From Thermaceae bacterium (GTDB lineage: Bacteria; Deinococcota; Deinococci; Deinococcales; Marinithermaceae), in contig WFXV01000078.1 in assembly GCA_015490435.1 (NCBI GenBank), positions 1 through 7,440 of the forward strand: a stretch of 7,440 bases of DNA. Direction: 5' to 3'. The position numbers and the translations under genes are program-made. How positions within the stretch are numbered: the stretch's first letter is position 1; every line of letters starts with the position of its first letter. The notes under the pieces were generated by a model. The model did no database searches, was not told where the DNA came from, and worked only from the letters and a program-made list of their open reading frames with translations. Positions 1 to 5,076 of this stretch are shown here, piece by piece.

Positions 1-453
1 CCAGGGGATGTCGGAGAGCATCAGGGCGGCGCTGGCGGCGGTGGGGCCGAGCACGTCCGGCGGGTTCTTCTGGTCGGCCGAGAGCACGGTGAGGATGACC
101 TGCACCTCGTGCCTGAAGCTCTTCGGGAAGAGCGGGCGGATCGGGCGGTCGGTCATTCGGGCGGAGAGGATCGCCTTCTCCCCCGGCCGCCCCTCCCGGC
201 GCATGAACGAGCCGGGGATCTTCCCCACCGCGTAGTGGCGCTCCTCGAACTCCACCGTGAGCGGCAGGAAGCTCGCCTCGATCGGCTCCTTGCTGGCCTC
301 GGCGGTGGCCAGGACCACGGTGTCGCCGTAGCGCACGAGCACCGAGCCCGAGGCCTGACGGGCGTACTTCCCGGTTTCAAACCGGAAGGTGCGCCCGCCA
401 AGCTCGACCTCGTAGACGTGCGGCTTGGGGGTGTTTTCGGTTCGATTGGGCAT
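1..453 (-). CDS. pnp: Polyribonucleotide nucleotidyltransferase (PNPase), N-terminal 151 codons; 3' part beyond the window
   Basis: PNPase degrades RNA 3' to 5' by phosphorolysis, releasing nucleoside diphosphates; it acts as a trimer in the cytoplasm and often in an RNA degradosome. The frame runs open from ATG at 453-451 to the window edge. It begins MPNRTENTPKPHVYEVELGG and contains the signature of the first RNase PH-like domain: a GDTVVLATA strand at about residues 43-51, then FEERHYAVGKIPGSFMRREG (about 70-89) and ARMTDRPIRPLFP (about 98-110). The FMRREGRP segment corresponds to the FFRR RNA-binding loop of the family. The full protein is normally about 700 residues, so only about a fifth is here. 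An AGGTGAG ribosome site (464-458) ends 4 nt before the start. It lies 70 nt downstream of rpsO with only a hairpin between, so the two are probably co-transcribed. Identity is certain; only the truncation limits the entry. Confidence 0.95.
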   Translation of the reverse strand, partial: MPNRTENTPKPHVYEVELGGRTFRFETGKYARQASGSVLVRYGDTVVLATAEASKEPIEASFLPLTVEFEERHYAVGKIPGSFMRREGRPGEKAILSARMTDRPIRPLFPKSFRHEVQVILTVLSADQKNPPDVLGPTAASAALMLSDIPW

Positions 454-471
454 GGTTCTCACCTTTTTATG

Positions 472-513
472 GCAAAGCGGGACCGGATCCCCGGTCCCGC
501 CCCCAGGTTTTGC
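472..513 (-). promoter_or_regulatory. Composite hairpin between rpsO and pnp
   Basis: A perfect 10-bp inverted repeat, GCGGGACCGG (477-486) with CCGGTCCCGC (491-500), is separated by only 4 nt. Read on the minus strand it is a GC-rich stem with a GGAT loop. A further 5-bp outer stem can form between 509-513 and 472-476 (GCAAA/TTTGC), leaving a one-sided 8-nt bulge at 501-508. Only three U residues follow before GCC, so it is a poor intrinsic terminator. In enterobacteria the rpsO-pnp junction carries an attenuator-type terminator and an RNase III hairpin through which PNPase controls its own mRNA. An equivalent role here (partial termination, processing or mRNA-end protection) is inference. 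The pnp ribosome site starts 8 nt after the hairpin. Confidence 0.7.
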
Positions 514-523
514 TGCCTATAGT

Positions 524-793
524 TTACTTCCGAATCCCGAGCTTCTCAATCAGGGCCTTGTAGCGCTCGGGGTCCTCGCGCTCGAGGTAGCGGAGCAGCC
601 GCTTCCTCCGCCCCACCATCTGAAGGAGCCCCCGGTGGGAGTGGTGGTCGTGCTTGTGCTCCTTCAGGTGGTCGGAAAGGCGGTTGATGCGGGCGGTCAG
701 GAGGGCCACCTGCACCTCGGTCGAGCCGGTGTCGCCCGGAAAGCGGGCGAACTCCTCGATGATGCGCTGTTTTTCTTCCTTGCTGATCGGCAT
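524..793 (-). CDS. rpsO: 30S ribosomal protein S15
   Basis: S15 is a primary binder of the 16S rRNA central domain, recognising the three-way junction of helices 20-22, and it helps form bridge B4 to the large subunit. The 89-residue length is exactly the usual bacterial length. The rRNA-contacting signature is intact: DTGSTEVQVALLTARINRLS at 21-40, then H42, H46, D49 and S52, followed by the basic helix GRRKRLLRYL. The ATG at 793-791 is preceded by GGAGG with a suitable gap, and no longer start fits the family. It is the first gene after its own promoter, followed by pnp on the same strand, the common bacterial rpsO-pnp order. S15 represses its own translation in several bacteria, including T. 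thermophilus; the leader here has fitting structure (see 794-832). Confidence 0.98.
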   Translation of the reverse strand: MPISKEEKQRIIEEFARFPGDTGSTEVQVALLTARINRLSDHLKEHKHDHHSHRGLLQMVGRRKRLLRYLEREDPERYKALIEKLGIRK

Positions 794-832
794 CTTCCCT
801 CCGTCAGGAAAGCGAGCGCACGAGCCCTCGCT
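794..832 (-). promoter_or_regulatory. Structured rpsO mRNA leader, candidate S15 autoregulatory operator
   Basis: Two adjacent stems can be drawn in the short leader. The upstream one pairs AGCGAG (832-827) with CTCGCT (816-811) around a 10-nt loop. The downstream one pairs CTTTCC (812-807) with GGGAAG (799-794), including one G-U pair, around a 7-nt loop. The second stem covers the bases just before the ATG and part of the GGAGGG ribosome site, while the rest of that site sits in its loop. The stems compete for only two bases (812-811), so they could stack or switch. S15 repressing its own mRNA by mimicking its rRNA site is established for Thermus; that this leader is such an operator is inference from position and folding. 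Confidence 0.5.
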
Positions 833-845
833 CCCTCAAGCCGCC

Positions 846-874
846 ATCCTACGCGACCCGCCGGAAAAGATCAA
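846..874 (-). promoter_or_regulatory. Sigma70-type promoter for rpsO(-pnp)
   Basis: The minus strand reads TTGATC (874-869) as a -35 element, a 17-nt spacer and TAGGAT (851-846) as a -10 element. This is a good match to housekeeping promoters at the ideal spacing. Transcription would start near 836-840, giving a leader of roughly 45 nt. The promoter begins only 11 nt after the U-tract of the oxidase-operon terminator, so rpsO appears insulated from upstream readthrough. Confidence 0.75.
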
Positions 875-885
875 CTTCCTCTCCC

Positions 886-916
886 AAAAAAACGGGGCAG
901 CCCGAAGGCTGCCCCG
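886..916 (-). terminator. Rho-independent terminator of the cbaDBA operon
   Basis: On the minus strand a perfect 10-bp stem, CGGGGCAGCC (916-907) with GGCTGCCCCG (902-893), encloses a TTCG loop closed by C-G, an exceptionally stable tetraloop. Seven T residues (892-886) follow directly. It starts 16 nt after the cbaA stop codon. Every part of a textbook intrinsic terminator is present. Confidence 0.95.
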
Positions 917-932
917 ATTCCGCCCCGGCGCG

Positions 933-2621
933 CTACCAGAGCCGGAAGCCGGGCGCCGAGACAAAGGTGCTCCAGATCCGGATCAGGGTGGGCATGTAGA
1001 CCACGAGCACGATCACCAGCGCGGTGGCCCACCAGAAGAAGAGGCGGTCCATCACCATCACGCTGCGGCGCCCCTCGGGCCCCGAGATCGCCTCGGTGAA
1101 CTCGATCTCGGGCCGCTCCTCGGGGGACAGGCGCTTGCCCTGGAGCAGGGTGGCGAAGAGGGAGTAGAAGATCAGGGTGGCGGCGATCAGGAGGATCGTC
1201 CCGGCGACGCCGTTCAGCACCATCCAGATCGCCGAGCTCGCGTAGATCCCCTCCAGATTCGGCGCCATGTTAGCGATCCAGGCCCGGCGCGGCACGCCCT
1301 GAAGCCCCATCGTGTGCATGCCGATCGCCATCAGCATCATGCCGGTGAACCAGAGCACCACACCGGCGCGGAAATAACCCAGACCAACCAGGGGCTTGCC
1401 GGTGAGGTGGGGAATCAGGACCGCCGCCAGCCCCATGTGGGTGAGCGTCACCGCGGTGGCCACCGGCAGGTGGAAGTGGCCGGGGATCCAGGTGGTGTTG
1501 TGCACCACGTAGTCGAGGGTAAAGCTCGCGTTCACGATGCCGCCCGCGCCGCCGGCGATAAAGGAAATCGCGCCCAGGGTGGAGGCGAGGACGATCGGGT
1601 CCTTCCAGTTGAGCTTCTTGATCCAGCCGAAGACGCCCCGGCCGCCGGCCTCGCGGGCGCCGAGCTCGAGGGAGGCGGCGACGGTGAAGGCGGTGACCAG
1701 GCTGGGGACCGCCACCATCATGGTGAGCACGGTGTGCACCAGCTTCCAGAAGGGGTCGATGCCGGGGTCGGCGAACTGGTGGTGGAAACCGACCGGGCTC
1801 GAGAAGATCAGGAAGGCGAGGAAGACGAGCCGCGCCAGCGGGTCCGAGATCAGCTTGCCGCCGGTGCGCTTAGGCAAGATCCCGTACCAGACCACGTAGG
1901 CGGGCAGGAGCCAGAAGTAGACGATGGGGTGGCCGGTCCACCAGAAGAGGGTCCGGGCGAGGAGCGGGTCCACGCCCTTCAAGAGCCCGAGCGACCAGGG
2001 GATGAGGAGCACCACCGCCTCGACCACGAGGCCGATGGCGGCGACGCCCCACATCATCCAGGTGACCACCGACATGTAGCTCACGAGGGGCGTGGGCTTA
2101 TCCGGATTCTGCTTCTTCCAGCGGTACCAGAGCTCGGCCGCGAGGTAGACGGAGAGCAGCGAGCTCACGATGATCAAGGCCGCCCCGATGTAAAAGAGCG
2201 GGTGGCCCTTGAGCGGCGGGTAGAAGGTGTAGAGCACGGTGGCGTCGTCCATGAGGAGCGGGATCGCCGCCATCACCAGCCCCACGAAGGCGAGCCACCA
2301 GGCCGCCCAGGCCACCCCCATCTGGGGCAGCATCTTCATCTCCTTCGCCTGGAGGTAAAGGAGCGCCCCCTGGGCGAAGAGCTGGGTGAAGACGATCGCG
2401 TTCAAGACCCCGTGGAGGGTGAGGCCCTGGTAGTAGGACTTGACAAAGGGCAGGATCTTCTGGAGCCAGGGGTAGAGGTTGATGTTGGCGTAGTTCAGGG
2501 CCTGGAAGGGGCCGAACAGGGTGCCGATCGAGAGGGCGATGAAGCCCAGGGTGATGAAGTAGAGCGAGACCTTCTTGACCGGGAAATCGGCGTAGGCGTC
2601 CTTCTGTGCGAGCGTCGCCAT
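933..2621 (-). CDS. cbaA: ba3-type cytochrome c oxidase subunit I
   Basis: Catalytic subunit of the B-family heme-copper oxidase: it takes electrons from Cu(A), reduces oxygen to water and pumps protons across the cytoplasmic membrane. The 562-residue product is the same length as my memory of T. thermophilus CbaA, and its metal ligands sit two residues lower: H70 and H384 for heme b, H382 for heme a3, and H231, H280 and H281 for Cu(B), with Y235 as the cross-linking tyrosine (GHPIVYFWLLP). All are intact, as is the C-terminal GFRLW ending. The chain is hydrophobic throughout with about 13 membrane segments. I chose the ATG at 2621-2619 (MATLAQKD): a start at 2639 would add six residues overlapping cbaB. 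GGAGGAG inside the last cbaB codons is the ribosome site, and the gap to the cbaB stop is 1 nt, so translation is probably coupled. A strong terminator follows. Confidence 0.97.
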   Translation of the reverse strand: MATLAQKDAYADFPVKKVSLYFITLGFIALSIGTLFGPFQALNYANINLYPWLQKILPFVKSYYQGLTLHGVLNAIVFTQLFAQGALLYLQAKEMKMLPQMGVAWAAWWLAFVGLVMAAIPLLMDDATVLYTFYPPLKGHPLFYIGAALIIVSSLLSVYLAAELWYRWKKQNPDKPTPLVSYMSVVTWMMWGVAAIGLVVEAVVLLIPWSLGLLKGVDPLLARTLFWWTGHPIVYFWLLPAYVVWYGILPKRTGGKLISDPLARLVFLAFLIFSSPVGFHHQFADPGIDPFWKLVHTVLTMMVAVPSLVTAFTVAASLELGAREAGGRGVFGWIKKLNWKDPIVLASTLGAISFIAGGAGGIVNASFTLDYVVHNTTWIPGHFHLPVATAVTLTHMGLAAVLIPHLTGKPLVGLGYFRAGVVLWFTGMMLMAIGMHTMGLQGVPRRAWIANMAPNLEGIYASSAIWMVLNGVAGTILLIAATLIFYSLFATLLQGKRLSPEERPEIEFTEAISGPEGRRSVMVMDRLFFWWATALVIVLVVYMPTLIRIWSTFVSAPGFRLW

Positions 2622-2622
2622 C

Positions 2623-3099
2623 TTACTCCTCCACCACAATGCGGCCGATCATGTTCTGGTGCCCGATGCCGCAGTACTCGTTGCAGATCACCAGGTACTC
2701 GCCCGGGCGCTTGAAGGTGGTCTTCACCTTGGCCACCTCACCGGGAATGACCTGGACGTTGATGTTGGTGCCGTGGATGTAGAAGCCGTGCTGCACGTCG
2801 GGGCTGGTGACGAAGAAGGTCACCTCGTCCCCCACCTTGAAGCGCATCTCCGAGGGCAGCCAGGTGAAGGCCTGGCCAATCACGTAGGCCTGGTACTTGC
2901 CCGGCGCCACCTCCTCGACGTGGGGCTGGGGGAAGCCCCCGGTGCGCACCGTCGTGGGGTCGATGCGGCGGGCGGCGTCGGGCACGTAGAAGGCGTAGCC
3001 CGAGAGAGTGTAGCCGATGAAGACCAAAAAGACCAGGATCATGAGCAGGGAGAAATACATCCACCCGCGTTCGTAGGCCTCGATTACGTGCTTATCCAT
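2623..3099 (-). CDS. cbaB: ba3-type cytochrome c oxidase subunit II (Cu(A) subunit)
   Basis: Accepts electrons from a soluble cytochrome c through a binuclear Cu(A) centre facing the outside of the membrane and passes them to CbaA. The 158-residue chain has one N-terminal membrane helix (about residues 14-36), then a cupredoxin domain. All Cu(A) ligands are visible with the same spacing as in T. thermophilus: H104, C139, E141 (backbone carbonyl position), C143, H147 and M150, within SPDVQHGFYIHGTNINV and CNEYCGIGHQNM. The start at 3099 gives MDKHVIEAYERGW, matching the family's N-terminus. An upstream in-frame ATG at 3141 would add 14 residues reading through cbaD and is less likely. It begins 2 nt after the cbaD stop; the ribosome site, a G-run within cbaD's last codons, is weak, suggesting coupled translation. 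Confidence 0.96.
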   Translation of the reverse strand: MDKHVIEAYERGWMYFSLLMILVFLVFIGYTLSGYAFYVPDAARRIDPTTVRTGGFPQPHVEEVAPGKYQAYVIGQAFTWLPSEMRFKVGDEVTFFVTSPDVQHGFYIHGTNINVQVIPGEVAKVKTTFKRPGEYLVICNEYCGIGHQNMIGRIVVEE

Positions 3100-3101
3100 C
3101 G

Positions 3102-3212
3102 CTACCCCCGGTAGAGAAAGGTGAAGAACACCGTGAACCACATAAAGAGGATGGTCGCCGCGACCACCCCGACCACCAAAAGGGCCCCGACCGGCTTATC
3201 TTCCTTCTTCAT
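3102..3212 (-). CDS. cbaD: ba3-type cytochrome c oxidase subunit IIa, 36-residue one-helix protein
   Basis: A 36-codon gene that common length cut-offs would miss. The product starts MKKEDKPVGALLVVGVVAAT and ends FTFLYRG: a short charged cytoplasmic end, one membrane helix (about residues 8-33) and an arginine-glycine tail. T. thermophilus subunit IIa, as I recall it, is 34 residues with the same plan (MEEKPKGAL at the start, FFARG at the end). In the ba3 enzyme this helix fills the place taken by the first helix of two-helix subunit II in other oxidases; CbaB here has one helix, which fits. A strong GGAGGAGG ribosome site (3227-3220) lies 7 nt before the ATG at 3212. It is first in the operon, with 2 nt between its stop and cbaB. 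Identity rests on size, topology, end motifs and position. Confidence 0.9.
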   Translation of the reverse strand: MKKEDKPVGALLVVGVVAATILFMWFTVFFTFLYRG

Positions 3213-3239
3213 AGACCCGCCTCCTCCGGAAAAAGTTTA
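3213..3239 (-). promoter_or_regulatory. cbaDBA start region: strong ribosome site and weak candidate -10 box
   Basis: GGAGGAGG at 3227-3220 is a near-perfect Shine-Dalgarno for cbaD. Upstream, TAAACT (3239-3234) on the minus strand is the best TAnnnT -10 candidate and would give a leader of only about 15 nt. The hexamer 17 nt further upstream (TACCCA) is not a recognisable -35 element, so the promoter may depend on an activator or lie further upstream; TACCTT (3279-3274) is a second -10 possibility. The ribosome site is secure, the promoter is not. Confidence 0.35.
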
Positions 3240-3245
3240 GGGCAT

Positions 3246-3265
3246 ATGTCCCCGAATGGGTACAT
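3246..3265. promoter_or_regulatory. Operator-like imperfect palindrome 1
   Basis: ATGTCCCC (3246-3253) and GGGTACAT (3258-3265) are inverted copies matching at 7 of 8 positions around GAAT, giving a 20-bp site typical in size for a dimeric regulator. It lies upstream of cbaD and would overlap the -35 area if the TAAACT box is used. Its core CATATGTCCC (3243-3252) recurs as CATTTGTCCC at 3297-3306 in the same orientation, 54 bp away. The bound regulator is unknown. Confidence 0.5.
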
Positions 3266-3289
3266 CGTGAGAAAAGGTATCGTTTTGCC

Positions 3290-3309
3290 CTTGGGACATT
3301 TGTCCCGAG
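3290..3309. promoter_or_regulatory. Operator-like imperfect palindrome 2
   Basis: GGGACA (3293-3298) and TGTCCC (3301-3306) form a perfect inverted repeat around TT. Counting outward, two of the next three base pairs also match, so 9 of 10 positions over 20 bp are symmetric. The centre lies about 46 bp before the predicted polX transcription start, a usual place for a regulator near the -35 region. It shares the TGTCCC arm with palindrome 1. The centre loop is only 2 nt, so an RNA hairpin is unlikely and a DNA-binding protein site is favoured. Confidence 0.5.
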
Positions 3310-3332
3310 GCCGGGTCCGGGAGCGGCCCGCG

Positions 3333-3338
3333 TATGAT
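3333..3338 (+). promoter_or_regulatory. Candidate -10 box for a leaderless polX transcript
   Basis: TATGAT matches the -10 consensus at 5 of 6 positions and ends 7 nt before the polX ATG at 3346. Transcription from it would begin at about 3345-3346, on or next to the start codon. Leaderless genes with a -10 box just upstream of the ATG are common in the Deinococcus-Thermus phylum. No convincing -35 element lies 16-18 nt upstream. The purine run 3339-3345 touches the ATG and is too close to serve as a normal ribosome site, which favours the leaderless reading. Confidence 0.5.
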
Positions 3339-3345
3339 GGGGGGA

Positions 3346-5076
3346 ATGAAGAACGCGGAGATCGCCGAGATCTTCGAAGAGATCGCCGACATGCTCGAGT
3401 TCCTCGGCGACAACCCCTTCCGCATCCGCGCCTACCGCAACGCCGCCCGGGCACTTTTCGACCTGGAGGACCCGGTCGAGGAGGTGGCGAAGGGAGGCGC
3501 CGAGGCGCTCGAGGAGATCCCCGGGATCGGGCACGACCTCGCGCTCAAGATCCTCGAGTACCTCGAGACCGGGAAGATCCGAAAACACGAGGAGCTCAAA
3601 GCCAAGGTGCCCCGGGGGGTGCTCGAGGTCATGCGGGTCCCCGGGGTGGGGCCAAAGACCGCAAAGCTGCTTTACGAAAAGCTCGGGGTGGACTCGCTCG
3701 AGGCCTTCCGCAAGGCGCTCGAGTCCGGCGAGGTCCTGAAGCTTCCGGGGTTCGGCGAGCGCAAACGCGAGCGGCTTTTGAAAAACCTCGACCTGGTGGA
3801 GGCCGCGAGCAAGCGCTGGCCGCTCGGGGCGGTGCTTTATGAAGCCCGGGAGCTCCTCAGGCTCCTGAAGGAGCTCCCGGAGGTCGAGAACGCCGAGATC
3901 GCGGGGAGCGCCCGGCGCTACAAGGAGACCGTCGGCGACCTCGACTTCCTCGCCGCCACCCGCGAGGGGGCCAAGGTAGCCGAGGCGTTTACCAAGCTGG
4001 CCCCGGTCAAGGCGGTCTACGCCCTGGGGCCGGGGAAGGCCACGGTCTACATCAGCCCGGGGATCCAGGTGGACCTCAAGATCGTGCCGCCCGAGTCCTG
4101 GGGGGCGGGGCTGCAATACTTCACCGGCAGCAAGGCCCACGACATCCACCTCCGCCGCATTGCCCAGCAGATGGGGCTCAAGCTCAACGAGTACGGGGTC
4201 TGGCGGGGGGAGGAGCGGATCGCCGGCGCCACCGAGGAGGAGGTCTACGCCGCCCTCGGGATGGACTGGATCCCGCCTCCAATGCGGGAGGATTTGGGGG
4301 AAATCGAGCTCGCGCAAAAACACGCCCTGCCGCGCCTGGTGACCCTGGAAGAGATCCGGGGCGACCTCCAGGTCCACTCCAAGTGGTCGGACGGCAAGCA
4401 CACCCTGGAGGAGCTCGCGAGATTTGCCGCCGAGATGGGCTACGAGTACCTCGCGGTCACCGACCACTCGCCGGCGGTACGGGTGGCGGGCGGGGTGCCG
4501 CCGGAGAAGATGAAGGAAAGGATCGCTGAGATCCAGCGGGTGAACGAGAAGACCGGCGGAAAGCCCTACCTGATCGCCGGGGCCGAGGTGGACATCCTCC
4601 CCGATGGCAGCCTCGACTACCCGGACGAGGTATTGGCGGAGCTCGAGCTCGTCCTCGTCTCCATCCACTCGCGCTTTTCAATGGACGAGGAAACCATGAC
4701 GAAGCGCATCCTCCGGGCGATCGAGAACCCCTACGTGCATGTCCTCGCCCACCCCACCGCCCGGCTGATCGGCAAGCGCGCCCCGGTCAAGGCCGACTGG
4801 GAGAAGATCTTCGCCCGCATGAAGGAGCTCGGCAAGGCGGTGGAGATCGACGGCTACTACGACCGCATGGACCTCCCCGACGTGCTCGCCCGGAGGGCCC
4901 GGGAATACGGCCTCATGTTCACCCTCTCCACCGACGCCCACCAAAAGGACCACCTCCGCTTCATGGAGCTCGCGGTGGGGAACGCGCAAAGGGCCTGGCT
5001 GGGCTCGGAGCAAGTATTGAACACGAGGCCCCTCAAAGCGCTCCTCGACTGGGCCCGGGAGGTGCGAAAGGGCTAG
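3346..5076 (+). CDS. polX: DNA polymerase X with C-terminal PHP nuclease domain
   Basis: Repair polymerase that fills short gaps, with a metal-dependent PHP domain giving 3'-5' exonuclease and AP/phosphatase-type activities in bacterial PolX enzymes; it acts in base-excision repair. The 576-residue length is typical. In order: an N-terminal helical domain with helix-hairpin-helix motifs (IPGIGHDLA about 58, VPGVGPKTA about 97, LPGFGERK about 130); a palm with GSARRYKETVGDLDF, catalytic D198 and D200, third aspartate D243 in VDLKIV, and GSKAHD at 261-266; and a PHP domain with H344, D349, H374, E414, H441, H469, D530 and H532 as likely metal ligands. The first histidine of the PHP HxH motif is Q342. 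I chose ATG 3346 (MKNAEIAEIFEEI) because it matches Thermus PolX; ATGs at 3334 and 3337 would add MMGG. It diverges from cbaDBA and its stop overlaps the stop of the facing gene. Confidence 0.96.
   Translation: MKNAEIAEIFEEIADMLEFLGDNPFRIRAYRNAARALFDLEDPVEEVAKGGAEALEEIPGIGHDLALKILEYLETGKIRKHEELKAKVPRGVLEVMRVPGVGPKTAKLLYEKLGVDSLEAFRKALESGEVLKLPGFGERKRERLLKNLDLVEAASKRWPLGAVLYEARELLRLLKELPEVENAEIAGSARRYKETVGDLDFLAATREGAKVAEAFTKLAPVKAVYALGPGKATVYISPGIQVDLKIVPPESWGAGLQYFTGSKAHDIHLRRIAQQMGLKLNEYGVWRGEERIAGATEEEVYAALGMDWIPPPMREDLGEIELAQKHALPRLVTLEEIRGDLQVHSKWSDGKHTLEELARFAAEMGYEYLAVTDHSPAVRVAGGVPPEKMKERIAEIQRVNEKTGGKPYLIAGAEVDILPDGSLDYPDEVLAELELVLVSIHSRFSMDEETMTKRILRAIENPYVHVLAHPTARLIGKRAPVKADWEKIFARMKELGKAVEIDGYYDRMDLPDVLARRAREYGLMFTLSTDAHQKDHLRFMELAVGNAQRAWLGSEQVLNTRPLKALLDWAREVRKG

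Noticed and set aside
2619..2639. Start of cbaA at 2639, adding MWWRSK
   Set aside because: It would overlap the end of cbaB, has no ribosome site, and is not expected from the T. thermophilus subunit I N-terminus; ATG 2621 has GGAGGAG directly upstream.
654..2714. A 686-codon plus-strand open frame opposite cbaA
   Set aside because: Its product is rich in H, G, E, R and D with no family motif. It is the mirror of a high-GC membrane-protein gene (cbaA), whose ligands and length prove the minus strand is coding.
3097..3141. Start of cbaB at 3141, adding 14 residues
   Set aside because: The extra residues are read from inside cbaD in another frame and do not resemble the family N-terminus; ATG 3099 gives the expected beginning.
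3243..3309. Palindromes as a Deinococcus radiation/desiccation response motif
   Set aside because: The neighbourhood of a repair polymerase made this tempting, but the TGTCCC arms do not match the TTATG/CATAA-type motif as I remember it.
3395..4650. Unusually many CTCGAG hexamers in polX
   Set aside because: Most fall in frame as Leu-Glu written with the preferred codons CTC and GAG in a Leu/Glu-rich helical protein, so codon bias explains them without a repeat or signal function.
3196..4668. A 490-codon minus-strand open frame opposite polX
   Set aside because: It lies opposite a polymerase with intact catalytic motifs; the product is a low-complexity L/D/E/V/G chain produced by GC-biased third codon positions, and it also overlaps the cbaD start.
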